Assembly: GCA_034432755.1 (NCBI GenBank)
Contig: DAOUBQ010000013.1
Span: 1-64,000, forward strand
Length of the DNA stretch: 64,000 nucleotides
Direction of reading: 5' to 3'
From: UBA5195 sp034432755
GTDB lineage: Bacteria > Chloroflexota > Anaerolineae > Anaerolineales > Villigracilaceae
Part shown: positions 24,075 through 31,609 of the stretch, one piece after another
How the letters are laid out: each line of letters opens with the position of its first letter
Position numbering within the stretch: position 1 is the stretch's first letter
The notes under the pieces: generated by a model
What the model saw: the letters and a program-made list of their open reading frames with translations, nothing else
What the model was told of the DNA's origin: nothing
The model's database searches: none
Translations under genes and position numbers: made by a program

Positions 24075-24102
24075 GGCCTCTCCTCTGTCATGAGGAGAGG
24101 CC
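24075..24102 (+). other. Perfect 11-bp hairpin between the first permease gene and the unknown gene
   Basis: GGCCTCTCCTC (24075-24085) pairs perfectly with GAGGAGAGGCC (24092-24102) around TGTCAT, without a following T run. A weaker A/T stem (AAAACAAA/TTTGTTTT, about 24011-24036) lies before it. The strong hairpin could protect the upstream mRNA end or reduce expression of the downstream genes. Confidence 0.5.
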
Positions 24103-24151
24103 GATTTGTGGTAACATTCATTTGTTCAACATCAGTGAAAAGGATGGTCGT

Positions 24152-25243
24152 ATGACCGAATCACCTTCCCCAACCAGCCTGTTGCGCCAGGAGTTTAACG
24201 ATAAACGCTCACTCTTCGACGCCCAGCCAGCAATTGTACAGCGCTTTCTCGAAGCCCAGGCGCGTAAAATTGCCGAAGCCCTCACCGAACATCAACCACA
24301 AGCACGGTTTAGCCTGCCCGACCGCATTGTGGCCGAACTGCCGCAAATTGACCAGCCCGCGCCCATCACCGTTCCTGCAGCACAACGCGAGCAGGCCGTT
24401 GGCGGGTTCCGCAACCGCCTGATGAGGCGAAACATTAAAGAAGACATTCGTCACCTGCTCAACGAGCTAGAACAATCTCCCGACCATGCTATTTCAACCA
24501 GCGCCAATCTGTTACGCTATGCAGCGGCAACTTACATGGTTCATAATATGCTGCCGGCCGGCCGCACGGTAGAATATCGGCCCGATGAGGGAGAGGACAT
24601 CCCCACCATCCCGGTCTCCAATCAAGAGCCAGAATCAGCCATCACCCAGGCAAGCGATGCCATTGCCGAAGAGGGGAAATTGGACGCGGAGCGTGGCGAT
24701 TTGCAAGTGCCATTTGTGCCGGCAGCGCGGCGTTTTTACCTGCCGCAGTGGGTGGCTTTCGACGATAACGGGACACTGCTGGTGGGCGGGGTGCAAGAAG
24801 CCGAAGCACACGTTGCCTCCATGCAGCGCTATATCGAAATTCTGCACACTGCTTCGTCCATCGCCCCCTACATCATCGCCGATGAAGAGTATCAGCGCAA
24901 ACGCTATGGAATGCTTGGACAACTGATTAACCAGGGACGCGCACTGGCCCGCTATAAAACCCATGAAATCATCAAAACCATCAAAGAGCGCGCTGCGGCC
25001 GGGTCGCTCAACCGCGGCTTGAGCCTGAGCCTGCCCTACTTCGATGACCAGGAACTTGGCCTGGATGTCCTGAAATTCGAGATCATCCCCGCCGGGCGGA
25101 TTATGTTCGTGCCGGCCTTCGTGGTGCGCGCGGCGCGCGAAGAAGCCGCCAAACGGGTGCAAGATACGCGCTTTAACGCCTCCACGCGCAAGCACATGCT
25201 TGCGGGTCTCAAAATGCTCGAGGACGCATTTTATCAGCCGTAA
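24152..25243 (+). CDS. Unrecognised soluble protein between the two KimA-like permeases
   Basis: 363 aa from ATG 24152 (AAAGGATGG upstream); the frame is open a further 32 codons over the intergenic hairpin, so that extension is rejected. The protein is soluble, with no signal peptide or transmembrane helix. The N-terminal third is helical and Gln/Ala-rich (RQEFNDKRSLFDAQPAIVQRFLEAQARKIAEAL). A conserved-looking centre follows (VPAARRFYLPQWVAFDDNGTLLVGGVQEAEAHVASMQRYI), then a basic helical C-terminal half (DEEYQRKRYGMLGQLINQGRALARYKTHEII..., HMLAGLKMLEDAF). I recognise no family or catalytic motif. Being cotranscribed with K+ carriers, an ATPase and RCK proteins, it may be a cytoplasmic regulator or adaptor; this is inference only. 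Confidence 0.72.
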   Translation: MTESPSPTSLLRQEFNDKRSLFDAQPAIVQRFLEAQARKIAEALTEHQPQARFSLPDRIVAELPQIDQPAPITVPAAQREQAVGGFRNRLMRRNIKEDIRHLLNELEQSPDHAISTSANLLRYAAATYMVHNMLPAGRTVEYRPDEGEDIPTIPVSNQEPESAITQASDAIAEEGKLDAERGDLQVPFVPAARRFYLPQWVAFDDNGTLLVGGVQEAEAHVASMQRYIEILHTASSIAPYIIADEEYQRKRYGMLGQLINQGRALARYKTHEIIKTIKERAAAGSLNRGLSLSLPYFDDQELGLDVLKFEIIPAGRIMFVPAFVVRAAREEAAKRVQDTRFNASTRKHMLAGLKMLEDAFYQP

Positions 25244-25363
25244 TCGAAATGTCAGTCCATGCCTTTGGCCGGCAAGGAATACATTTTTGAGTCCACTGCC
25301 CAAAACATCACCCTAAAGAACACGAAGGATACAAAGGAATTCCAATTTTCAGCGGGCAAGCCT

Positions 25364-27202
25364 ATGTTATTTTCCATCTTACTACTCGCAGTGATTATCT
25401 ATCTTTCCTGGCGTGCCGCGCCGCGTGAAAGGCAAGAAGATGCGCATGTGCATGGCGCGGGTCAGGTCGGCCTGCTGGCGGCCATTGCGCTCTTCGGAGT
25501 CGATTACTTCACCTCATACTACTATGCCACCGGCGAAATGTTGCACGCCCTGCACCCTTACGGCCTCGACCACCTGGCCTATTACGCCATCCTGATTATC
25601 GCCCTGGCGAACATCACCTTCGGATTGCTGTACATGTACTTCCTGGGCGTGTTCAAGGAGGGTGGCGGCTCGTTTGCGGCGGCGATTCGCTACCTCGGCC
25701 CGGCTGTCGGCCTGGTTGTGGCTGTCGTCCTGTTGCAGGATTATGTCTTTACGATTGTCGTCTCCACCCTATCTGGAGCCGACCAGCTCCTCTCGCTCGG
25801 ACAATGGGGCGGCAAAGCCTGGTACTGGAACTTCTTGATTGGAGCCGGCATGGTCGGCGTCACCTGGTATATCACCATTCGCGGACGCGGCGAATCGGCC
25901 CAGGTGGTCTTTACCGGCCTGGGAATTTTCGCATTGATGACACTGACAATGGGAATCGGCCTGTTCATTGCTAAATCTACCAGTGTCGCGCCCTTGCCGC
26001 GCGGCGAGGAAATCATCAAGCCAGATGCATCGATCTGGAGCGCGCTGTTCCACCTGATAGCGGCCTCAATGAAAGGCCTGGTGGCCCTGACCGGCCTGGA
26101 AGCAATGGCCGATGGAATCCAGTTCGTGATGGATAAAGACCCCGGCTTCGTTACCTGGGGCAAAAAGCGGCTGCCCCGGCTAGGATGGCTGTGGCGATAT
26201 TACAGCGGCAAAACTGGCATCGGGCGCGTGGTGCAGACCTCCTTCCTGTTCTATGGCGCGCTGACCACCCTGTTCTTAACCTATTTTGCCATCCACTTCC
26301 AGGCGTATGACGGGGTACAGGGCCGCACCCTGGTTGGCAACCTGGCCTTTATTGGATTCACGACCCTTTCAGAGCAGGGCGGGGTCATCCTATTCTGGGC
26401 CTATCAGATTTTGGCTGTCGGCTTGCTGACCGCTGCCTCAATGACCGCCTTTCAGGATTTGCAGGCCATCACCTGGCGCAACGTGGCAATTGGCGAAATT
26501 CCAGAAGTGGTCGTCTACCGCAACCCAAAGGGGACGTTCACCCGGCCGGTCACGGCAGCCGCCATCATCGCCATCTTCATTCAATTCCTGGTGCGCGGCA
26601 ACACCAGCACAGCGATTCCGTTTTACGGCGTAGGAGTCTTCCTGCCCATCACCATCATGGGGCTGGCAATGCGCCACCATGTGCAATTGAACCTGAAAGG
26701 CCGCGCCCGCACCTGGGGTTTGGCTGGCACCACCTTTTCGATCATTCTCTCCAGCTTCATCTTGATTGGGCAAATTGTCACCAAGTGGAATGAAGGCGGC
26801 TGGGTGGTACTGATTACAATGGGCGTGCTGGTGCTAATCAGTTATATCATCCTTATCTCGCCTGCCGGATATCGAGACCCCCAAGACATCCACCGCATCA
26901 TCCGCGAAAAATCGCGGGTAGAGGGCGCAATGGGCAACATGGTCGAATGGCAATCGCTCAAAATGCAAGAATATCGCTACAAAGTGCTGATAGCGATATC
27001 TGATTTCATGGCAATTTTTGGCGTGATGAAGCCGCTAAGTGTCGAAAATCCTATCCCGGCCCCCGCCGGAGAATACGAAGACGCAATGAAAACCAGGGGT
27101 CAGAAAACCTTCCTGCAACAATATCTCGACAGCCAGCCCAAAGAGTCCCCCCGGCTGGGCGGTGCGCCCAAAGAAACTACCAAGGCCAAAGACGAGGAGT
27201 AA
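25364..27202 (+). CDS. KimA-like APC-superfamily potassium permease, copy 2
   Basis: 612 aa from ATG 25364. The open frame begins at 25259, but its first 35 codons read an A-rich repeat stretch (AACACGAAGGATACAAAGG words) and have no match in copy 1. It aligns with the first permease along its whole length, with identical blocks such as HVHGAGQVGLLAAIALFGVDY, GALHPYG-type loops, ASMKGLVALTGLEAM, AASMTAFQDLQAITWRN and the SPAGYRDP...REKSR tail. It is therefore a tandem duplicate separated by the unknown gene. The main differences lie in the loop after helix 6 (SVAPLPRGEEIIKPDASIW) and at the extreme C-terminus. The ribosome-binding site is weak, so translation may depend on upstream genes. The P-type ATPase gene starts 17 bp after its stop. 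Confidence 0.82.
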   Translation: MLFSILLLAVIIYLSWRAAPRERQEDAHVHGAGQVGLLAAIALFGVDYFTSYYYATGEMLHALHPYGLDHLAYYAILIIALANITFGLLYMYFLGVFKEGGGSFAAAIRYLGPAVGLVVAVVLLQDYVFTIVVSTLSGADQLLSLGQWGGKAWYWNFLIGAGMVGVTWYITIRGRGESAQVVFTGLGIFALMTLTMGIGLFIAKSTSVAPLPRGEEIIKPDASIWSALFHLIAASMKGLVALTGLEAMADGIQFVMDKDPGFVTWGKKRLPRLGWLWRYYSGKTGIGRVVQTSFLFYGALTTLFLTYFAIHFQAYDGVQGRTLVGNLAFIGFTTLSEQGGVILFWAYQILAVGLLTAASMTAFQDLQAITWRNVAIGEIPEVVVYRNPKGTFTRPVTAAAIIAIFIQFLVRGNTSTAIPFYGVGVFLPITIMGLAMRHHVQLNLKGRARTWGLAGTTFSIILSSFILIGQIVTKWNEGGWVVLITMGVLVLISYIILISPAGYRDPQDIHRIIREKSRVEGAMGNMVEWQSLKMQEYRYKVLIAISDFMAIFGVMKPLSVENPIPAPAGEYEDAMKTRGQKTFLQQYLDSQPKESPRLGGAPKETTKAKDEE

Positions 27203-27218
27203 CCAACCTCCCGCTCCC

Positions 27219-30068
27219 ATGCCCTCCGAACCGATTTATAGACTGCGCCCGCAGCAGGTCTTCCAGTCCCTGGAAACTTCCCCTGACGGCCTGGACAGCG
27301 CCGAGGCCCGCTCACGCCTGTCGCTATATGGCGAAAATGCGCTGAGCGAGGAACAAAAAGAACCGCTCGGCCACAAAATCCTGAAACACACCCTGCATCC
27401 CCAGGCCGGAATTCTCCTGCTGGCAACCCTGCTGGCCTTCTTGGGTGGTGACCCCGGGTTATCACTTGTTATCTTGGCGTTAATTGTCTTCAACGCCATC
27501 TTTTCGTATTGGCGCGAATATCGCGCCGAACAGGCCATCGAAAAACTCAAAGCCATCCTGCCCGCCTACGCCCATGTCTTGCGCGATGGACAAGAAGCGC
27601 ACATTCTGGCCAAAGAAGTCGTCCCCGGCGATGTGTTAATCCTGGCCGAGGGCGATCACGTCCCCGCTGACGCACGCGTGGTGGAAGAGTTTGGACTGCG
27701 CGTCAACAATTCTACATTGACTGGGGAATCCGTCCCGGCGCGCAAAATCGCCGATGCTTCATATCAACAAGAAATCAGCGAACTGGAACAACCCAACCTG
27801 ATATTCGCTGGAACTTCTATCACCGCCGGAACGGGCCGAGCCGTGGTCTATGCAACCAGCATGTTAACCCAGTTTGGGCGCATTGCCCACCTCACCCAGA
27901 GCATCGCCGACCCGCCCAGCCCGATGCAAAAAGAACTGCGCCAGGTCACGAAAATCATCACTCTGACCGCGCTTGCCATTGGCCTGCTCATCCTGGTCGT
28001 CGGGTTTACCTCCGGCCTGGGATTGAGCAGCTCCGCACTCCTGTTTTTCACTCTTGGAATCATCGTCGCGGTCATCCCAGAGGGCCTGCCGGCCACCCTC
28101 ACCCTTTCACTGGCAATTGCTGCCCAACGCCTGACCCAAAAAGGCGTGCTGGCGAAAAAATTGAACACTATCGAAACCCTTGGCACCGTCTCGGTGATAT
28201 GCACCGACAAAAGCGGAACCCTCACTCAAAACCAGATGACCGTGCGCGAAATTTGGGTTTCGCGCCGCAAAATCAAAGTCAGCGGCGTGGGCTACGAGCC
28301 AAAAGGCAAATTCAGCCCCGAACCCAACGGTCACCCTTGGGGCGAGACCTTTCTGGCCCTGCTCGAGGCCGCAGACTGCTGCAACAACGCCCGGCTCAAC
28401 CCACCGAATGCAGAACGCCCCACCTGGACCAGCCTGGGAGACCAAACCGAAGCAGCCATGAAAGTGGCTGCCCTGAAAGCAAAAATAAACGAAAAAGAGT
28501 TGGGCCTGGTTTACCCGCGCGTGCATGAAATTCCCTTCGACGCGCGCCGCAAGCGCATGACCACCATTCATCGCGGCCTGCACAACGAAGTGGCCTTCAC
28601 CAAAGGCGCGCCACGCGAAGTGCTGCAACTCTGCACGCATGTCGAAATTGACAACGAAGTCCTGCCACTCGATGATGCCCTGCGCGCCGAAATCCTGGCA
28701 GCCAATGATGACTATGCCCGCCGCGCCCTGCGCGTGCTGGCCGTTGCCCGGCGCGAGCTGGTCCCCGGCGAGGAATCTTACCGCGCCGAGAACATCGAAC
28801 ACAACCTGGTTTTCCTCGGCCTCATGGCAATGATGGACCCACCCCGCCCCGAAGTGGAGACCGCCATCAAAACCTGCCGCCAGGCCGGGATTCGCATCAT
28901 CATGATTACCGGAGACTACGGCCTGACCGCTGAATCGCTGGCGCGCCGGGTTGGAATGCTGACCACGCACAACGCCCGCATCATCACCGGCGCAGAATTG
29001 GATACATTGAGTGACATCGAACTACGCAAAGCCCTGGCAGGCGAAGTCCTGTTCGCGCGCATGGCTCCCGAACATAAGATGCGCATCGTAACGGCCCTGC
29101 AATCACTCGGCGAAGTCGTGGCCGTCACCGGCGATGGGGTCAACGATGCGCCCGCCTTGCGCAAAGCCGATGTCGGCGTGGCAATGGGCCTGGTCGGGAC
29201 AGATGTCGCCAAAGAAGCCGCCGATATCATCCTGGCCAATGACAATTTCGGCGCGATTGTCCATGCCATCGAGGAAGGCCGCGCAATTTACGATAACGTG
29301 CGCAAGTTTATCACCTATATATTCTCCAGCAATGTGCCTGAAGTAATGCCATTCCTCGTCACGGCCAGTTACCCGCTCATCCCGCTGGCTTTGAACGTCC
29401 GTCAAATCCTGGCAATAGACCTGGGCACCGATTTGCTGCCCGCCGTGGCGCTCGGCACAGAAAAACCCGAACCCAACGTGATGGAACATCCCCCGCGCAC
29501 ACGCAACACCCCCCTGGTAGATGGCGGTCTGCTGGCGCGCTCTTTTTTGTGGCTGGGCCTGATTGAAGCGGCCCTGTGCTTCAGCGGGTTCTTTGCCGTT
29601 TATCTTTTTTCTGGCAATCTCGCGGTCTTGCTGCCCAACGTCGAAGATGTAACGCTCCTTGCCCTCCTCACCGAACTGAACTACCCGGCCTTTCTACACC
29701 TCGATATCCCACCAGAAGATGTAGGAAAAATGGCCACAACGGTTTTCCATGCCGGAGTGGTCATGGCGCAAGTTGGTAATGCCTTTGCATGCCGCTCTGG
29801 CACGCTGCGCAACACCCGCCTGGGCTGGGGCAGCAACCGCTTTTTGCTTATTGCAGCCTTGCTCGAAATCGTTAGCATTGTCGCCATCATTTATATCGAA
29901 CCGATTGCTGGTTACTTCAACCACGTAGACATTCCGCTGCGTTACTGGGCAGGGCTGGCGCTCTTCCCATTTATTCTTTATGCCCTGGAATGGATTCGGA
30001 AACAACTTGTTCGCCGAATGGAAACCCGCAAAACAGATTCATTCACACCAATGAAGGAGGTCACATGA
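27219..30068 (+). CDS. P2-type cation ATPase, Na,K-ATPase-like motifs
   Basis: 949 aa from ATG 27219 (an earlier in-frame start would overlap the permease gene). The domain order is N-terminal cation domain (RLRPQQVFQSLETSPDGL), actuator loop LTGESVPA, M4 PEGLPATLTLSLAIAAQRL, phosphorylation site ICTDKSGTLTQNQMTV (Asp330), nucleotide-binding domain, hinge VTGDGVNDAPALRKADVGVAMG, M5 SSNVPEVMPFL and M6 AIDLGTDLLPAVALGTEKPE. M5/M6 match the Na,K-ATPase forms SNIPEITPFL and IDLGTDMVPA, including both M6 Asp, more closely than the Ca-ATPase forms. The phosphorylation motif has Ser in place of the usual Thr (DKSGT). No FXYD or beta subunit is visible. With K+ carriers beside it, Na+ export or Na+/K+ exchange is likely. 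The stop overlaps trkA as ATGA. Confidence 0.9.
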   Translation: MPSEPIYRLRPQQVFQSLETSPDGLDSAEARSRLSLYGENALSEEQKEPLGHKILKHTLHPQAGILLLATLLAFLGGDPGLSLVILALIVFNAIFSYWREYRAEQAIEKLKAILPAYAHVLRDGQEAHILAKEVVPGDVLILAEGDHVPADARVVEEFGLRVNNSTLTGESVPARKIADASYQQEISELEQPNLIFAGTSITAGTGRAVVYATSMLTQFGRIAHLTQSIADPPSPMQKELRQVTKIITLTALAIGLLILVVGFTSGLGLSSSALLFFTLGIIVAVIPEGLPATLTLSLAIAAQRLTQKGVLAKKLNTIETLGTVSVICTDKSGTLTQNQMTVREIWVSRRKIKVSGVGYEPKGKFSPEPNGHPWGETFLALLEAADCCNNARLNPPNAERPTWTSLGDQTEAAMKVAALKAKINEKELGLVYPRVHEIPFDARRKRMTTIHRGLHNEVAFTKGAPREVLQLCTHVEIDNEVLPLDDALRAEILAANDDYARRALRVLAVARRELVPGEESYRAENIEHNLVFLGLMAMMDPPRPEVETAIKTCRQAGIRIIMITGDYGLTAESLARRVGMLTTHNARIITGAELDTLSDIELRKALAGEVLFARMAPEHKMRIVTALQSLGEVVAVTGDGVNDAPALRKADVGVAMGLVGTDVAKEAADIILANDNFGAIVHAIEEGRAIYDNVRKFITYIFSSNVPEVMPFLVTASYPLIPLALNVRQILAIDLGTDLLPAVALGTEKPEPNVMEHPPRTRNTPLVDGGLLARSFLWLGLIEAALCFSGFFAVYLFSGNLAVLLPNVEDVTLLALLTELNYPAFLHLDIPPEDVGKMATTVFHAGVVMAQVGNAFACRSGTLRNTRLGWGSNRFLLIAALLEIVSIVAIIYIEPIAGYFNHVDIPLRYWAGLALFPFILYALEWIRKQLVRRMETRKTDSFTPMKEVT

Positions 30069-30727
30069 AAATTATCGTCATGGGGTGCGGCAGAGTTGGG
30101 TCGCAAGTGAGCATTTTATTATCCAACCGTGGACACGATGTGACCGTCATTGACCACCGTGACACAGATGCGCTGACCCGTCTTGGCCCAAATTTTAAGG
30201 GGCGGGTTCTCAATGGGCTGGGCTTCGACCGCCAGGTGTTGCTCGAAGCAGGCATCGAAAAAGCCGACGCCTTCGTTGCCGCCAGCGCATCTGATAATGC
30301 CAACATCGTTGGGGCGCGCATTGCGCGCAACGTTTTCCATGTCCCGCGCGTAGTAGCCCGCATGTACGACCCGCGCCGGGCCGAAATCTACCAGCGGCTG
30401 GGGCTGATGACCATCTCCAGCACCGACCTGGGCGTGCGCCAGATTTATGAACTGGTCACCCACACCGACCTGGATGTGCTGCAAAAGTTCGGGCGCGGCG
30501 AAGTCAATCTCCTGACCGTCGAGGCAGGCGCGCACCTGGCCGGGCGCACCGTGCGCGACTTGAACATTGCAGGCGAAGTCAGTGTTGTCTCCATCACGCG
30601 CGACGACCGGGCATTTCTCCCCTCCACCGGCACTGAATTCCGCGAGGGAGATATCTTGCACCTGGCCGTACTGGCCACTTCCATGACCCGGCTGGAAGAG
30701 ATGCTCGGCATCGAAAGGAGGAATTAG
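30065..30727 (+). CDS. trkA: TrkA-type RCK potassium-uptake regulatory protein 1
   Basis: 220 aa from ATG 30065 with GGAGG 5 nt upstream; the start overlaps the ATPase stop. The RCK_N Rossmann domain (residues 1-130) has the dinucleotide motif MGCGRVGSQV and an acidic residue after VTVIDH. The RCK_C domain (about 140-215) has EVNLLTVEAGAHLAGRTVRDL and FREGDILHLAVLA. Such proteins form octameric rings that gate a K+ channel or carrier in response to NAD(H), ATP/ADP or c-di-AMP. The usual membrane partner TrkH/KtrB is not in the window, so the KimA-like permeases may be the partners. Two bases separate it from the second trkA. Confidence 0.92.
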   Translation: MKIIVMGCGRVGSQVSILLSNRGHDVTVIDHRDTDALTRLGPNFKGRVLNGLGFDRQVLLEAGIEKADAFVAASASDNANIVGARIARNVFHVPRVVARMYDPRRAEIYQRLGLMTISSTDLGVRQIYELVTHTDLDVLQKFGRGEVNLLTVEAGAHLAGRTVRDLNIAGEVSVVSITRDDRAFLPSTGTEFREGDILHLAVLATSMTRLEEMLGIERRN

Positions 30728-30729
30728 CC

Positions 30730-31413
30730 ATGCACGTTGTCATTGTTGGCGGTGGAAACACCGGCTCTTACCTGGCCAAAATGCTCATCGAAGGCCGGCA
30801 TAGCGTCTACATCATTGAAGAACGGCCTGCCATCCTCGAGAAGCTGTACAAAGAACTTCCCCCTGAAGTCGTCCTGGCAGGCGACGGGTCGGCGCCCCTA
30901 ATATTAGAACAGGCAGAAATCCGCAAAGCGCACGTCCTGGCCGCCGTGACTGGCGATGATGAGACCAACCTGGTCATCAGTTCACTGGCGCGCTTCGAGT
31001 TCAACGTTCCGCGCATCATCGGGCGGGTCAATAATCCCAAAAACCATTGGCTGTTCACGCAAGAAATGGGCGTTGATGTAGCCCTCAACCAGGCCCATGT
31101 CCTGGCGCACCTGGTGGCCGAAGAAATGTCAATGGGCGACATGATGACCCTGCTCAAACTCAAACGCGGCGAATACTCCCTAGTCGAGGAAAAGGTCCAC
31201 CCGACAGCGATTGCGGTCAATACGGCTCTCAAAGACTTACCGCTGCCCACAGAATGCACCATCGTCGCCATCATCCGCCATCACCAACTTATCATCCCGC
31301 GCGGCAACACCGTACTGGAGCCGCTCGATGAAGTGCTGGCGCTGGTCCATCACCAACGCCTTCCAGAATTTGCCTCCCTGCTCTCGCCGCCCTATCCACT
31401 GGAAAGAAAATAA
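30730..31413 (+). CDS. trkA: TrkA-type RCK potassium-uptake regulatory protein 2
   Basis: 227 aa, AAAGGAGG before ATG. RCK_N begins VVIVGGGNTGSYLAKML with the acidic end of strand 2 at IIEERP. The region PRIIGRVNNPKNHWLFTQEMGVDVALNQ is typical. RCK_C is the part from TLLKLKRGEYSLVEEKV to the C-terminus (LIIPRGNTVLEPLDEVLALV). It is similar in plan but clearly diverged from the first copy, so the two probably form a hetero-oligomeric ring as in other two-gene TrkA pairs. It is the last gene of the operon. No terminator-like stem with a T run was found behind it, only a short repeat at 31459-31484. Confidence 0.92.
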   Translation: MHVVIVGGGNTGSYLAKMLIEGRHSVYIIEERPAILEKLYKELPPEVVLAGDGSAPLILEQAEIRKAHVLAAVTGDDETNLVISSLARFEFNVPRIIGRVNNPKNHWLFTQEMGVDVALNQAHVLAHLVAEEMSMGDMMTLLKLKRGEYSLVEEKVHPTAIAVNTALKDLPLPTECTIVAIIRHHQLIIPRGNTVLEPLDEVLALVHHQRLPEFASLLSPPYPLERK

Positions 31414-31458
31414 GAAATAGGAGCTACGCAGCAATTCGTAAGCCCTTCCCTCCTGGTT

Positions 31459-31484
31459 GTTTTTTAAGACTTTGAGAAGGCCAT
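31459..31484. repeat. Inverted partner of the repeat at 41221-41245
   Basis: The reverse complement of this stretch reads ATGGCCTTCTCAAAGTCTT then A6C. The same word with one A fewer stands at 41221-41245 on the plus strand. A shorter relative (AGACTTTGAGAA) is at about 24053-24064. It lies between the trkA operon and the LacI promoter. Confidence 0.6.
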
Positions 31485-31496
31485 AGAAAAAGCAGA

Positions 31497-31543
31497 TTGT
31501 AAATCTACCCTCTTTCTGCTATAATTGTTGGGAGCGCTCCCAA
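31497..31543 (+). promoter_or_regulatory. Promoter and CebR/CelR-type operator of the beta-glucan cluster
   Basis: TTGTAA (31497-31502), 17 nt, TATAAT (31520-31525). Immediately behind is a perfect 16-bp palindrome TTGGGAGCGCTCCCAA (31528-31543). Its core equals the TGGGAGCGCTCCCA operator known for the cellobiose-responsive LacI-family repressors CebR (Streptomyces) and CelR (Thermobifida). It covers the start-site region, so repressor binding would block transcription. Autoregulation by the LacI protein encoded next is likely. Confidence 0.85.
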
Positions 31544-31552
31544 TCTTAAAAC

Positions 31553-31600
31553 GTCGCGCCACAGACGCGGCTCTTTTTTCGTCAACACAGAGAGCGCTCA
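31553..31600 (+). promoter_or_regulatory. Leader hairpin with T run, and second half-conserved operator
   Basis: GTCGCG (31553-31558) can pair with CGCGGC (31566-31571, one G-T pair), followed by T6 (31574-31579): a weak terminator-like structure in the leader. AGAGCGCTCA (31591-31600) repeats the central GAGCGCTC of the main operator 60 bp away, ten nt before the LacI start. It may be a secondary operator allowing loop formation. No clear Shine-Dalgarno sequence is seen before ATG 31610. Confidence 0.4.
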
Positions 31601-31609
31601 CACCTCAAC

